From Chaetoderma sp. LZ-2023a (lineage: Eukaryota > Mollusca > Caudofoveata > Chaetodermatida > Chaetodermatidae): a stretch of 64,000 nt of DNA. A program made the translations under genes and the position numbers. Location: contig CM067367.1 in assembly GCA_034401795.1 (NCBI GenBank), positions 37,478,668 through 37,542,667 of the forward strand, given 5' to 3'. Shown in pieces: positions 1 through 12,149 of the stretch. Position 1 is the stretch's first letter. The number at the start of each line of letters is the position of its first letter. The notes beneath the pieces were generated by a model, which saw nothing but the letters and a program-made list of their open reading frames with translations, was not told the DNA's origin and made no database searches.

Positions 1-1188
1 TATGATTTGATTGTTTCATATTTAGGTGTAGCCAATCAAATGCAAGGTTATTGCACTTGCTTAATTCTGTATAAGACACTTACATAGTACTTAGATTATC
101 TATCGACCAAATGAAGATCCTGAGATCAGTCGCTATTCTAATAGGAGCTATTTTAGTACGAATTTGTTATAGCTGTTAGAGTACCAATATTGATTCAGTC
201 ATTTATAGGAGTTAATCTGTGAGTATTTATGTAAAAGTTATCAAGTTATTTCTTCAAGTTATCAGCATGTAGGAGGGCAGATAGGTGAGAAAGATGTGCA
301 CTCTTTGAAGAAAGCATGAAAGTTTGCCTATAAGCGTTTATTGATAGGTTGATTCTAAAAAAATAGGTCAGCATTTGATTTGACAACTGATTCCCGCTTA
401 AACTGTGAAATTTAAGATACCAGCTATGAAAATATGCAAAAATAGTATTTTCACTTCTGATTATCATGGCAGTGGAATTTTTGTATCTAGGCATACGTTT
501 TAACGGTCACAGATTTCATTTATTACCAATACAATACTGCTGGATTACAATAAATGGCAGTAACATGAATAGCAACTGTTTTAAAATCCAAGATGGCCGC
601 CACACAGTGAAACACATACATTAGGATTTCCTGCTCTTTTCAAAGAGTGCACATCCTTTTCACAACATGCCACATTATTTTAGTTGTGACTCATAGCTAG
701 TATAAGTCAACCTGCCCATTTGTCTGCCTGCCTGTCTGTCTGTCTGTCTGTCTCTCAGTTCATCGATCTGTCAGTATGTCATGGGGTATATGGGTGCTGG
801 GTTAGGAAAAAGGACAGCATGGGATGTATGGTATTCTTCAAAGCATCGACATGATAATATATTGAATGGTGGACACCTTGGCCTATATCTTGAATTTTGA
901 GACTTTGCTTGAGTTGCTTGTGTCAACACACGAATTTACTAATAGGCTAACACACATGGAGCCTATATCTGCCTCTAAAAGGCATTAATAACAACTTATC
1001 AATAGCTAGATCAAGCACAGAGAATTATACAAATAACCATCCATCACTTAATTAGGTGTAGAAATGTGGAATTCCTTTCGTGACAAATTAAAAAAACCAA
1101 AGCCAACCTTACAAGCAATAACAAACTATACGTACACCCAATATAAAGACATTCTCAACACGTGTGTGAGGACAGAACAGAATCAATG
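1..1188. other. Gene-free flank
   Basis: I see no coding region supported by a conserved motif here. The short open frames have no recognisable domain. The only clear structure is a tetranucleotide run near 719-756. The last part leads into the first full MITE. Confidence 0.5.
719..756. repeat. (TGTC)n microsatellite
   Basis: A run of TGCC and TGTC tetranucleotides, slightly impure at its left edge. Simple repeat with no coding meaning. Confidence 0.9.
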
Positions 1189-1570
1189 GACGTTTCCAGT
1201 TTATCCATCCATCATATGGCGCCATAATCAACTACGTCACGTGTAGAATGACATCATAACCAATGACGTCACGAATGGCGTAATTAAGTGCGCCACGAAC
1301 GCATACGTGCTGACGGGCTAAAGCGTGGTTGTGAGAATTGTCTTTACTATTTAATAAACATGCTGTTGAATACTTTGAAACCAATGTGACTGGGCGCTGT
1401 TGCAGCAACAGCACCCAGTCAAATTAGTTTCAAAATATTCAACAGCTTACCTGTGTAGTTTTTTGGAAATTGATAGTCAGGGTGTTCAGAGATCGATCGA
1501 GTCCAACACTAGCACGGTGTGGCTGGAGCTTAGCTAGAGATGGACAGGGATAGCTAAAACTGGAAATGTC
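1189..1570 (-). mobile_element. Hairpin MITE, full-length copy
   Basis: Non-autonomous element about 380 bp long, in the reverse of the orientation I take as forward. The ends are inverted copies of about 16 bp: GACGTTTCCAGTTTAT on the left, mirrored by AAAACTGGAAATGTC on the right. The middle (about 1362-1447) is a palindrome reading GAATACTTTGAAACC outward from a GCTGTTGCAGCAACAGC core. The left half holds TGACGTCA-like sites and the right half holds the GGAGCTTAGCTAGAGATGG box. There is no open frame, and no target-site duplication is obvious. Confidence 0.8.
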
Positions 1571-1671
1571 AACTCTGCCTATAACGGACATCCCTGTTTT
1601 GGAGCCACTCGATGAAGGCTCTTTAATCCTTTAATGGCTCTATTTAGTCAAGAAAATCGAAATATTTACTT

Positions 1672-1850
1672 ATGTCCATCCGCAGTCCAAGAGAAGACTG
1701 TTTGTAAATTTACCACTGGAGTGACTTGCTCGGTTAACGAGCCACTCATTTCAATGGTAAATTTTCAAAAGAATCTCTTGACCTGCAAATGAACATTCCT
1801 CAAGAGGCCGGTCTTGAATGGCTTGGCGTTGAAAGGATTAAGACGAGCGG
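1672..1850. repeat. Second hairpin family (HP2) copy
   Basis: A distinct palindromic repeat. CAAGAGAAGACTGTTTGTAA and TTTACCACTGGAGTGACTTG face a mirrored CATTTCAATGGTAAATTTTC and AGAATCTCTTGACCTGCAAA. It is followed by AGGCCGGTCTTGAATGGC and a GAAAGGATTAA tail. Related copies lie near 6.9, 9.0, 21.7, 33.7, 45.4 and 54.1 kb and throughout the 46.7-50.3 kb array. No coding capacity. Confidence 0.7.
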
Positions 1851-1974
1851 TTGCAAGATCAAGTATACTTTACCCGCAAAAGCTAAATTATCATAGCCGT
1901 AGGCAGTAACTTCATCCAATCGTATTGGTTTCAAAATATTCAGCATAATAGCGACAACTAGCAATAGATGAAGC

Positions 1975-2345
1975 AATCTATAGCTAATCTCCACCCACTG
2001 TGTACGCGTGTTTGACTACATTTAAGACTTTGAACCCTGGATTCAAAGAATCTCAATTTTAAGGTAACTGTACAGGTCATCTGTTGAATATTTTGAAACA
2101 TATTTTATTGGGAGCTGTTGCTAAATATGTTTCAAAATATTCAAAATAATGTTTATTAAATTGTAAATTCACCTAGAACATACAATTCAGAAATTTACAG
2201 TTGGATATTTACTCCTTTCGTGACGGAGCTACATCATTTAGCAGCGAGTTCAGTTACCATGTGCCATATTTTCATCATGACGTCAGATACTCGAGTGACA
2301 GATGGGATCTAATCTAGATCTGATTTGTCACTCAAGTATCAGACG
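1975..2345 (+). mobile_element. Hairpin MITE, diverged subfamily
   Basis: It contains AATCTCCACCCACTG, then a reduced palindrome at about 2079-2145 (TGTTGAATATTTTGAAAC mirrored by GTTTCAAAATATTCAA). After that come the AATGTTTATTAAATTG and ACATACAATTC boxes that follow the palindrome in other copies. The loop is shortened relative to the standard family. Boundaries are approximate. Confidence 0.6.
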
Positions 2346-2383
2346 TCATAATCAATGCGGCACATGTTTGCAGAAAAGTGTAA

Positions 2384-2612
2384 GTATTTAACACTAATTT
2401 GACATGGAGCGGTTGCTACCATAGGCATCAAAGGTGCCCTCTCAAACTACTTTCAAAATAGTTAAGAACTTACCTGTATAGTTACCTTGAAATTTAGATT
2501 CTGCGAATTCTGATGTTTCAGATTCCAACGTTTATAAATCGATCCCAGCACGTGTAAAGTCTGGGCGGAGCTTATCTAGAAAGGGTCTGGATATAGCTAA
2601 TAATGGAAGTAG
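2384..2612 (-). mobile_element. Hairpin MITE, half copy
   Basis: Half of a palindrome (ACTAATTTGACATGGAGC, then a decayed CTACTTTCAAAATAGTTAAG) followed by the ACCTGTATAGTTACC and GGGCGGAGCTTATCTAG boxes found on the same side in full copies. The other half is missing or unrecognisable. Confidence 0.6.
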
Positions 2613-2783
2613 AGGTTGGACGAGCTGGTCGCTTTTTCACACCTTTTTCTTTTGTTCTTTTCCTTTGTTATTTCCTTTGTTATTTTGACACTTTTTTTCC
2701 TTTGATCTCCGCCGCCCTTTGTGTCAGTTTCCCTTTAAAGCGACCATCCCTTCCCTATTCCTGACTGGATGTTACATGTAGAG

Positions 2784-3310
2784 GGTGACATAAGACCCAC
2801 CCCTCATTAAATCACGTGACTACTGTCATCCAATTTAGGTGAGCTTAAGGGTAATTAGCGTAATGATGATTGACAAGGGTTAATGCATTGTGTCAGGATA
2901 ATTGACATGTTGCATGTCTGGACTCATCTTTTCCTGACTCTGGGAACTCATTCAATCATGAAGCTCCGCCATCACCCCCCCCCCCCCCCACCCCCATTAA
3001 ATCACATGCCTCCTGTCATCCAATGAGGTGAGCTTAAGGGTAATTAGAGTAATGATTCACAAAGGCTGATGCATAGCATAAGTATGATTGACGGGGTACA
3101 TGTCCGGACTCGTTTTTCCTGGGAACTCATTCAATGATGATGCCCCACCCCTCGTTAAATCATGTGTCCACTGGCATCCAATGAGGTGAGATTAAGGGTA
3201 ATTAGCATAATGGTTGAGAGGGGTTAATATATAACGTGATGATTAGTGACTGGTAGCATGTCTGGACTCATCTTTTTTCTGAATCTGGGAGCTCATTCAA
3301 TCATGGGAGA
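2784..3310 (+). repeat. Tandem repeat, three ~165-bp units (left arm)
   Basis: Units share the order TTAAATCACGTG, CATCCAATGAGGTGAG, TTAAGGGTAATTAG, CATGTCTGGACTC and GAACTCATTCAATCATG. A C-run (about 2976-2989) interrupts the second unit. The inverted counterpart array lies at about 9955-10430. Confidence 0.8.
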
Positions 3311-3734
3311 TTAATTCTAAATGGTCATTCTATCATGTAAGGACAATGGTCGAGCGATTCTTGAAGATGATTCTGTTAGTCTAATGTATTGATCATTAAA
3401 CTTCTGAACCTCAGTGCTTTTTAGCCAGGATGAGGTACAAGGGTCAATGTATCACATACGGACAATGGGTTAGTTATTACTCGAACGATAAGATTAACTA
3501 GTTGAGCACAACTCCGAATGCCACTAATGATCATCAGAGTCGTACAAAGTTCAGTGAATCAATTTTCTATTGAGTTAGATTAATAACTACCTATTACATT
3601 TTTAACACGCCTCGAGCGGCCACACAATACTGGGAAAAAATGCAGCCTAATGGTTTGGCTGGGTTATAGGCGATGGTTCTTTCAGTTTTCAAATAAAAAA
3701 ACTATACAAGTCATTTCATATTTCACAATTTTTT

Positions 3735-3885
3735 AATAAAATAAAGTTTCAAAATATTCAACGGCTTACACTTATAGTTTTAAGGAAATTGCTAGTCAGG
3801 GAGTTCAGAGATTGATCGATCCCAACATGATCGAGGTGTCGGTGGAGCTTAGCTAGAGATGGGTGGTGCATAGCTAAAATGGAAA
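3735..3885 (-). mobile_element. Hairpin MITE, half copy in left arm
   Basis: GTTTCAAAATATTCAACGGC begins a half palindrome, followed by GTTTTAAGGAAATTGCTAG, a GATCGATCCCAAC box and GGAGCTTAGCTAGAGATGGG, ending at ATGGAAAGG. The mirror partner in the right arm is at 9403-9560. Confidence 0.7.
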
Positions 3886-4012
3886 GGTTCGGGTCTATTC
3901 TAAACATTAACCACTTTCCCGTTTGCATACCCTGGAGTTGTGATACAGAGATTTTGTCTAAAAGGGTCTAAGAGCTCTACCCCAGTATTTTATATCTCAA
4001 AACTTCCATACT

Positions 4013-4350
<338 letters not shown>

Positions 4351-4789
4351 ACGTATGCACACACTATGATAAAATGTCTAACACGACTATAACAGCTAGT
4401 AAATTTGTGATAAGGTTTCGCAAAGATTATTTTAAATTGTAACATATTCCACTTATATTTACACCTTTTTCACTCGGATTTGTATATACATATTTCAATT
4501 CTATTATAGAGAGCATATGCGAACCGGGAGAGGATTATCTTCGGGAATTGCCACTGTAATGACTGGTTAGGTTATCTAGCAAGTAATTTCATGGTTAAAA
4601 GTCTGTGGTTGGTCTTCTGTCGGTCTGCAAATGCAACATGCTCGAGGTGTGAATGGATCATTAGCTAGAGATGGAAAAGACATAGCTAAAAATGAAAGGT
4701 CCATTAGCATGCTGTGGGCAATCGGATATTCCGTTATAATCACTTAATAGACCATCAAGTTGTATGAATTGTATGTCTTTACTATTTAA

Positions 4790-4890
4790 TAAACATGTAG
4801 AATACTTTGAAAAGTAAATTGACTCTCCATTGTTGCTGCCATAGGCAGTAACATCGCCCAGTCAATTTACTTTCAAATTATTCAACAGCT
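4790..4890. repeat. MITE palindrome, left-arm copy
   Basis: AATACTTTGAAAAGTAAATT is mirrored by AATTTACTTTCAAATTATTC around a TGCTGCCATAGGCAGTAAC centre. Upstream are the GTATGTCTTTACTATTTAAT and ACATG boxes of the family. Its inverted counterpart is at 8701-8795. Confidence 0.75.
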
Positions 4891-5479
4891 TGCCCATATA
4901 GTTTTCTGGAAATTGCTAGTCACATGCATTACCGATGTTAAGAATTGGTATATTCGCTAACACAGTTTCAACACGTTTCAAGTTTATCCTACTCCTAGCT
5001 CACTATAGGGATGTGTATGTTCCAGTTATGAAAAACCCCTGTAATGACTAGTAGGCCTACACGAGCTTAGCATTCACCCAAGGTAATATTGGCAACAGCT
5101 CACTAGTTTCTCTATTTGCTAACACCACCAACCCCTACCCCACACATTGTTATGAATAAAGATGATACAGCCTACTCAGACTGGTGTGCCATATTCAACA
5201 TTATCGATTTTCTTACAGACATTTAATTTGGAATGGGTCATTAGCAAGCTGTGTCATGGGTTAATTCATAGCATTACCTACATAGAGTCTAGCTCCAGGG
5301 TAAGATAAGATGTGTATCAACGTGAACAGAAACATGCTATTAAGAACTGTTCTCTTGTGTATTTTGGATGTAATTTGATTTGAAGGCAAATCCATTTATG
5401 TTCAAAATATTCGGCAGTACATTTTATTTTGTTTTGTAAACATTTTAGGTTATTTTTGTGCTGTTTTCTTATTCACTGA

Positions 5480-5860
5480 CTTTTCAAGGACTTTCAAGAT
5501 TAAAAAGGTTGATTTCTCAAGGGCACTGAAGCAGGATCCTGAACGAAGTGAGGACATGACACTGATTTAAAATTTCAGATAGCTTACCTTTAAAATTAGT
5601 TTGAACATGGAACATACATGTTTCCAGATCGATTTTGTAAGTCAAATTGTAAATCAATTTTCTTAAATCTTTATTTACATCAGTACTTGAGCGTTTTGCA
5701 GACAGTAAAAAGCACATGGGAGGAAATGTTGATTTTCAAGGGCTTTTCAAGGGTGAAATTCCAGTACTTTTCAAGACAAATTTCAAATTCAAGGCTTTTC
5801 AAGGCAGATGCAAAAACTCAAGGGCTTTTCAAGTTTGTACGAACCCTGGTTCAGCTCCTG
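5480..5860. repeat. TTTTCAAGG-rich low-complexity stretch
   Basis: Irregularly repeated TTTTCAAGG and CTTTTCAAG words, ending in GTTTGTACGAACCCTG. It looks like a degenerate short repeat. No protein domain is visible in the overlapping small open frames. Confidence 0.5.
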
Positions 5861-5869
5861 GACTGTCCT

Positions 5870-6545
5870 CGAAATTGATTCCTGATTTGGACAAAACACA
5901 CATTTCTCTATTCTGTAACCCAAACCATCATTATGAATAACAAACATATGGCAGCCTGCTCTGACCGGTGTCCCCCTATTCAACATTATCGATTTTCTTA
6001 CAGGCATTTAATTTGGGATGGGTCATTAGCCAGGTGTGCCAGGTGTCAGTGTAGCGCTAGACACTATGTCAAAATTATAGATCTGGGAAAGCGAAAACCG
6101 CATTTGAAAAATATTTTAGCTTACATATGCTAAAAAACATTTTAAAACACCATATTGTTATAACATCTGGAGACAAAAATACATTTTTATGTGAACATCG
6201 TTTAATTCATGAGGGTTTTTCCATACCATTACCGTACACAGCAAAGCTCAGGGGTAAGATAACATGTTTATAAACGTGAAGAGAAATATGTTAGTAAGAA
6301 CGCGTCTCTTGTGTGTTTATGGTGTAATTTGATTTGATTTGAAGACAATTTCAGACATAGGCGACAATGTCTTTCAATCCAGTTATGTTCAAAACATTCG
6401 ACAGTATGTTTTATTTTCATACAGACCATTAATTTGGGATAGGTCATTAGTCAGGTGTGTCAGGTGTCTGCGTAACTCTAGAGACTATGTCAAAATTGTA
6501 GATCTGGGAAAAGCGAAAAGTGCCTTTGAAGGCTATATTTAATGT
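5870..6545 (+). repeat. Duplicated inner segments of the inverted-repeat structure
   Basis: Two direct diverged copies (about 5870-6130 and 6390-6545) share TTTTCTTACAGGCATTTAAT or its variant, GGGATGGGTCATTAG, CAGGTGTGCCAGGTGTC and AATTATAGATCTGGGAAA. A further direct copy is at about 5150-5260 and an inverted one at about 8400-8545. Small open frames here are repeat-derived. Confidence 0.65.
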
Positions 6546-6894
6546 ACATATGTTAAAAACAATATAAAAACCATATTGTTAAACCATCTGCAGACAAAGA
6601 AAATATGAAAAACAAATTTCTTTATACGAAGCATTGTTTTTTGTTACAACTTTCCATTTTGATGATTCTATCGGTTTTTTTAAATCCGCCAATGACTCTA
6701 TAATTGAAATCATGGACATGCCATGCACACGATGATACAGAACTCGCCACAATGAGTCAATAATAGGTGCTGGACTGTAATGTCATTATTTGTCTTGCAA
6801 AAACATTTAGTTGTAACATTTTTCAGCAACATAATAATATACACTTTATTTAACCCTTTAAGGCCTAATTTGTTTCAAAAAAATAAAAATATAT

Positions 6895-7062
6895 ACTTAT
6901 TGAATGTCAATTTGCAGACCAAGAAAAGACTATCTTTAAAGGTTATCTAGCCAGTCATTCAGTGGTAAATTAAAAAAATTGCATTCTCTTGCCCTGCAAA
7001 TGTTCATTCACCACGACCACTACAGAGGCCGGTTTTAGTCAGCTTCTTCTTAAAAAGGTTAA
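6895..7062. repeat. HP2 hairpin copy
   Basis: TTTGCAGACCAAGAAAAGAC on the left is mirrored by TTGCATTCTCTTGCCCTGCA on the right, with CAGTCATTCAGTGGTAAATT between. A CAGAGGCCGGTTTTAGTC tail and a GTTAA end follow, as in the copy at 1.7 kb. Confidence 0.65.
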
Positions 7063-7371
7063 TCAGGGCACATAAGACCCCATTTTAAAGAGCAAACATG
7101 ATAAGGGTTAAAAAGATTTAAAATGAAATCAAAGGATTAGATCCTAAGATGGCTTTGAACACTTGCAAAATCTAGGACATAATGTTAATTAACAATGAAA
7201 TTTTACACAGGCATAATAGTCAGATATAGAGCTCTAGCTGATGAAGAACATTTTCAAATCTGTGCTGTTGAAAACTGATGCTGTCTTTACCATCAACAAG
7301 CTCCAGCAATATTGTTTTCAAAATGAACATTAATGGTTGTTTCAAGTTGTTGCTATGCAGATTTGCGGCCG

Positions 7372-7580
7372 CACATTTCTAGCTATGCCCCATCCATTTC
7401 TAGCTAAGCTCAGCCCATGCTTTGCGTACGCTAGGGTCAATTTCTATACTTTGAACGATGAATTCTCAGAATCCCAATTTCAATATAACTATACAAGCGG
7501 TTGAACGTTTTGAAACTAATTTGACCGGGGTTGTTGCTAACAACGCCCAGGCCAATTAAATTCAAAATGTTCAACATTTC
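7372..7580 (+). mobile_element. Hairpin MITE, left part and palindrome
   Basis: TTCTAGCTATGCCCCATCC and TAGCTAAGCTCAGCCCATGC boxes lead through CTATACAAGCGGTTGAAC into a palindrome at 7491-7578. Its loop reads GTTGTTGCTAACAACG. The right flank is replaced by TTTA-rich sequence. Confidence 0.65.
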
Positions 7581-8700
7581 AACATTTTATTTATTTATTT
7601 TTTATTTAATTTAATTTAATTTATTTTATTTTCAAACCACCAATGATTTATACTGGCTATAAGGTCAAATAGATTGCAAATATTCTGTCTCTGTCTGACA
7701 TAACATCTCTAGCAGTTACAACTAAAACGCTTGGGTGGGGCGGGTGATTCTAATGCCTATGTCGGCGTCAATCGAAGCTAAATTGTAAGCTGTTTTCATG
7801 TAGTTTATGCGATTTCTCGCAGCAATTTCTACATTTTTTCAAACTTTCAACACACGTTTCAAATATCATCATAAATTACTACTAGAACAAGTCAAACAGC
7901 TTTGCAAAACAGATTTTATAATGTTTTCAGGGCATATTTTAAAATAATTAAGTATATATTTTACGGTTATATAATTTCCATCTAAAGATAGCAGAAAAAT
8001 CTATTTTGACATGAAAAGGACGTAATTTGCACTTTGACCAGATTATCATAATTTACATCATTAGAAACCGAATAGATTTTACTTTCTTGTCATATGTGTT
8101 AAATTCTAAACTAATCATAAATACAACCAGAAAAATGCCAATTTTATAAACCTCACCTCTTTATTTCATATCAAATCTGTGGACAAATCATACTGCGAAA
8201 CTAGCATGTGCACAGGTTTTTTCCCATTGTTGAGCATGACCGAACCCACACCGGCCCCACACCTATGAACAGTCTACAGATGTTACAATTCAATTCAATT
8301 ATAATACTATGTGTATCTGTAACTAAGTAATTTTTATCATTTATACGTTAATCTATTTATTCATGTACTTCAAAGAAGTTATTGAAATAAACTTGAATTG
8401 AATTGGTGTAGCCTCGAGCTGTCCACACAACCCACATGGCTAATGACCCCAACCAAACGTAAAGCTCTGTAAGAAAAATTGATAACGTGTGTTTTGTCCG
8501 AGTTAGGAATCAATTTCCAGTACAGTCCAGCACAGAAATAATCTAACATGTTTACAAATAAAAAATAAACCATACTGTCGAATGTTTTGAACATAACTGG
8601 ATTGAAATTTGAAACTTGTTGAAACTGTGTTAGATAATATACCAATTTTTAATATTGGTAATACATGTGACTAGCAATAATCCAGAAAACTATATGGGTA

Positions 8701-8795
8701 AGCTGTTGAATATTTTGAAAGTAAATTGACTAGGCGATGTTACTGCTTATAGGGGCAACAATGCCCAGTCAATTTACTTTTCAAAGTATTCTACA
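8701..8795. repeat. MITE palindrome, right-arm copy
   Basis: AGCTGTTGAATATTTTGAAA is mirrored by CTTTTCAAAGTATTCTAC. The arms contain GTAAATTGACT instead of the common CTAATTTGACT, a variant shared only with the left-arm copy, so the pair descended together. Confidence 0.75.
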
Positions 8796-9171
8796 TAATG
8801 TTTATTAAATAGCAAAGACATACAATTTATACAACTTGACAGGCTATTAAGTGATTATAATGGAATATCCAATTGCCCAGAGCGTGCTAATGGACCTTCA
8901 ATTTGAGCCATACCTCGCACATCTCTAGCTAAGCTCCACCCACACGTCGAGCATGTTGCGTTTGCAGACCGAGAGAAGACCAGCCACAGACACTTAACCA
9001 TGAAATGACTTGGTCGATAACTTAACCAGTCATTACAGTGGCAATTTCTGAAGATAATCCTTTCCTGGTCCACAGATGCTCTCCATTACGGAATTGAAAT
9101 ATGTATATATAAATCTGAGTACAAGAAAGTGTAAATATAAGTGCAATATGTTACAATTTAAAATAATAATA

Positions 9172-9217
9172 ATAGAGAGAGAGAGAGAGAGGAGGGAGAG
9201 AGAGGGAGAGAGGGAGG

Positions 9218-9266
<49 letters not shown>
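9172..9266. repeat. (GA)n microsatellite
   Basis: GAGA run with GGAG interruptions. The AGATGAAGTATGGAAGTTTT flank mirrors the flank of the (CT)n tract near 4.0 kb. Open frames through it are artefacts. Confidence 0.95.
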
Positions 9267-9270
<4 letters not shown>

Positions 9271-9402
9271 GGTAGATGAAGTATGGAAGTTTTGAGATAT
9301 AAAATACTGGGGTAGAGCTCTTAGACCCTTTTAGACAAAATCTCATTATTACAATTTCCAGGTATGCAAACAGGAAAGCGGTTAATGTTTGGAATAGACC
9401 TG

Positions 9403-9560
9403 AACCTTTCCATTTTTAGCTATGCACCGCCCATCTCTAGCTAAGCTCCACCCACACATTGATCGTGTTGGGATCGATCAATCTCTGAACTCCCTGACTA
9501 GCAATTTCCAGAAAACTTTAAGTGTAAGCTGTTGAATATTTTGAAACTTTATTTTATTGA
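9403..9560 (+). mobile_element. Hairpin MITE, left half in right arm
   Basis: CCTTTCCATTTTTAGCTATG starts the copy. TAGCTAAGCTCCACCCACAC, GGGATCGATCAATCTCTGAA and AAGCTGTTGAATATTTTGAA follow, then it breaks off, as the mirror copy at 3735-3885 does. Confidence 0.75.
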
Positions 9561-9954
9561 AAATTTAATTGAAAACTGAAAGAACCATCGCCTATACCCC
9601 GTCCAAACCCTGAGTCAACCTAGGCTGGGATTTTTTCCAATATTGCGTGGCTGCTCGAGGTGTGTTAAAAAGGTAATAGGTAGCTATTAATCTAACTCAA
9701 TTGAAAATTAATTCACTGAACTTTGTACGACTCTGATGATTGTTATACGTGGCCGGAGTTGTTTTAAAGGTCAACTAGTTAATTTTAATCGGTTGGAGTA
9801 ATAACTAACTGATTGTCCTTATGTGATACATTGACCTTTGCACAGTGTCATGGCTAAAAAAGTTTAATGATCAATCCATTAGACTAACAGTGTCGTCTTC
9901 CACAATCACTCGACAATTGTCCTTACACGATAGATTGACCATTTAGAATTAATC

Positions 9955-10430
9955 TCCCATGATTGAATGAGTTCCCAGAGTCAGAAAAAAGACGAGTCCA
10001 GACATGCAACCAGTCAATAATCATTGCGCTATGTATTAACTGTTGTCACACACGATTACGCTAATTACCCGTAAGCTCACCTCATTGGATGCCAGGAGAC
10101 ACGTGATTTAATGAGGGGTAGGGAATCATGATTGAATGAGATCCCAAGAAAAGACGAGTCCAGACATGTAACTTGTCAATCATACTTATGCTATACATTA
10201 ACGCTTGTCAATCATTATGCTAATTACCCGTAAGCTCACCTTATTGGATACTAGGAGACACATGATTTAACGAGGGGTTGGAGCATCGTGTTTGAATGAG
10301 TTCCCAGGAAAAGATGAGTCAAGACATGTAACTTGTCAATCATACTTATGCTATGCATTAACGCTTGTCACTCATTATGCTAAGTGCCCTTAAGCTCACC
10401 TTATTGGATGACAGGAGGCACGTGACTGAG
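9955..10430 (-). repeat. Tandem repeat, three ~160-bp units (right arm)
   Basis: Each unit carries GAGTCCAGACATG (or AGTCAAGACATG), then GCTAATTACCCGTAAGCTCA (or a close variant), then ATTGGATGCCAGGAGACACG. This is the inverted equivalent of 2784-3310, with the same unit number. Confidence 0.8.
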
Positions 10431-10620
10431 TGACTGAGTGAGTGAGTGAGCATGGGTGGGTGGGTGGGTGGGTGGGTGGGTGGGTGGGTGGGTGGGTGGG
10501 TGGGTGGGTGGGTGGGTGGGTGGGTGGGTGGGTGGGTGGGTGAGTGAGTGAGTGAGTGAGTGAGTGAGTGATTTAGTGAGTGAGTGCGAGCGAGCGGCTG
10601 AGTGAGAGTGAGTGGGTGTA
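10427..10620. repeat. (TGGG)n core with (TGAG)n flanks
   Basis: About 22 consecutive TGGG units (about 10452-10540) with TGAG units on both sides. The plus strand is a long uninterrupted series of G3 tracts separated by single T, the classic parallel G-quadruplex pattern. The His/Pro/Thr open frame across it is an artefact. Confidence 0.95.
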
Positions 10621-10872
10621 TGCATGCGTATGTATGTGCGTGAGTAAAGCGTACGTGCGTGCGTGTGAGTCCATTCGTTTACTCAGTCAGTAGTGAGTGT
10701 GCGAATACGTGAATGTGTTCTCATGTACGAATTTTGTACACCTATCAATATTGTGCGTCAGTACATTGAGTTATGCATTTATGCAGTGCATGATGCCGAC
10801 TCTGACAGACTCATCTAATTATGCTGCCCGTTTCTGATTTGGTGCAATCCAATTGGTCTTTTTCCTCATCGC

Positions 10873-10874
10873 TG

Positions 10875-10953
<79 letters not shown>

Positions 10954-11071
10954 ACAACAACAACAATAATAATAATAACTTGATTATAACTCAGATACAT
11001 TTTATCCCAGTGTGAAGTAGCCTAGTGGCAGCAGCAGTACTAGTATAATGTATTAGGCCGAGTATTAGTAT

Positions 11072-11116
<45 letters not shown>

Positions 11117-11136
11117 TAGTAGTATTAGTAGTAGTA

Positions 11137-11221
<85 letters not shown>

Positions 11222-11230
11222 TATTAGTAT

Positions 11231-11304
<74 letters not shown>

Positions 11305-11309
11305 ACGGC

Positions 11310-11343
<34 letters not shown>

Positions 11344-11345
11344 TA
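10873..11345. repeat. Triplet microsatellite cluster: (AAT)n, (AGT)n, (GCA)n
   Basis: (AAT)n at about 10873-10950, a short unique part, (AGT)n with a few substitutions at about 11065-11303, and GCA units to about 11343. The homopolymeric Ile, Val and Leu open frames here carry no gene. Confidence 0.95.
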
Positions 11346-11489
11346 TTATTAATGCACTGGTTTAGGTTTTCCAAAATAATTTTATTACTTGAGAGTTTGT
11401 TGTTTTTGTTTCAAACATCGCTGATATTAGCTTTGTTCTAATATAATGTATGTTATACATTTTATATTTATACTGATGGCCTACTATAA

Positions 11490-11690
11490 ATGCAGAAGAG
11501 GACGTCATTGCAGAAATATGTTAAGTGTGCTTCGAGGTGACCTCAAGAAAACATGACTTGGTACATCAGGAATGGACCCGAGGAAGCTAAAGATTTTGGC
11601 TGAGGACAAGACACAGTGTCCGAAAGCGAAAGACTGATTGCAGCTGTAGGATGTTTCTACTATTTCAGCCGCAGAATACAGTAATCATAC
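11490..11690 (+). pseudogene. LINE reverse-transcriptase C-terminal tail, 5'-truncated
   Basis: The translation includes RRGRHC, LSVLRGDLKK, MDPRKLKILAEDKTQ and PKAKD before a stop. A short 3' region follows (GCAGCTGTAGGATGTTTCTA ... CAGAATACAGTAATCATACA). Four related tails occur in this window (17.6, 28.0 and 56.7 kb), all starting within the last ~80 codons, as expected of 5'-truncated LINE insertions. This copy has an in-frame stop. The LINE clade is not assigned. Confidence 0.7.
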
Positions 11691-12149
11691 ATATATAATC
11701 CTGTCTATAGTGACCACCTGCTTGTGGGGCCAGAGGGCAGTGGATATCCAAGACGGATAGTTGCAAAACCATGTATCTTGCATAGTCACCACTCTGTAGT
11801 CTCAAAAGCCACCAGCTGTATAAATTGCCAATAGTAAATGAACAAACTTCTTTAGCAACCTTGATTGTACCCAAATTGGTCATTATAGACAGGTTCCGCT
11901 GTATTTTAATTATTGATTTTTACATAGGTTTACTTTCACTATGAGGCTGCGGAGACTAGGTTTTTTTTCTTAAAGACAATAATATAACTGATTTTGATCC
12001 AAATGGTTCACATAAATTACTTTGTGATGTGTTGTATTATTCTTTGAACATTTTTGCAACTTCACCATTCTTTCTATTGTATGTTAGGACAAAATGGATT
12101 AGCTCCCTTGTATCAGATATGCCCGAGCCTACATTCAGGCCAGAAGGCC
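11691..12149. other. No supported feature
   Basis: Between the LINE tail and the 3' end of the Penelope-like element. Part of it may be the untranslated 3' end of that element. No conserved protein motif was recognised. Confidence 0.4.

Larger units (their letters stand above)
6600..8400. other. Central spacer of the inverted-repeat structure
   Basis: No transposase, reverse transcriptase or other domain was found in any frame. It holds one HP2 hairpin (6895-7062), a MITE half (7372-7580) and a TTTA/TTTAA-rich patch (7590-7632). The rest is unassigned AT-rich sequence. Confidence 0.5.
8400..10430 (-). repeat. Right arm of the large inverted repeat
   Basis: Mirror of 2790-5340. It contains the inner GATTTTC-type segment (8400-8545), the MITE palindrome (8701-8795), an HP2-like stretch (8960-9070), the (GA)n tract, a MITE left half (9403-9560), a TCGAGGTGTGTTAAAAAGGT patch and the three outer tandem units. 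It ends at GGCACGTGACTGAG, where a TGAG/TGGG microsatellite begins. Confidence 0.7.

Noticed and set aside
10991-11374. Long Leu/Val-rich open frames on both strands
   Set aside because: Translations of (AGT)n and (GCA)n microsatellites. No non-repeat domain.
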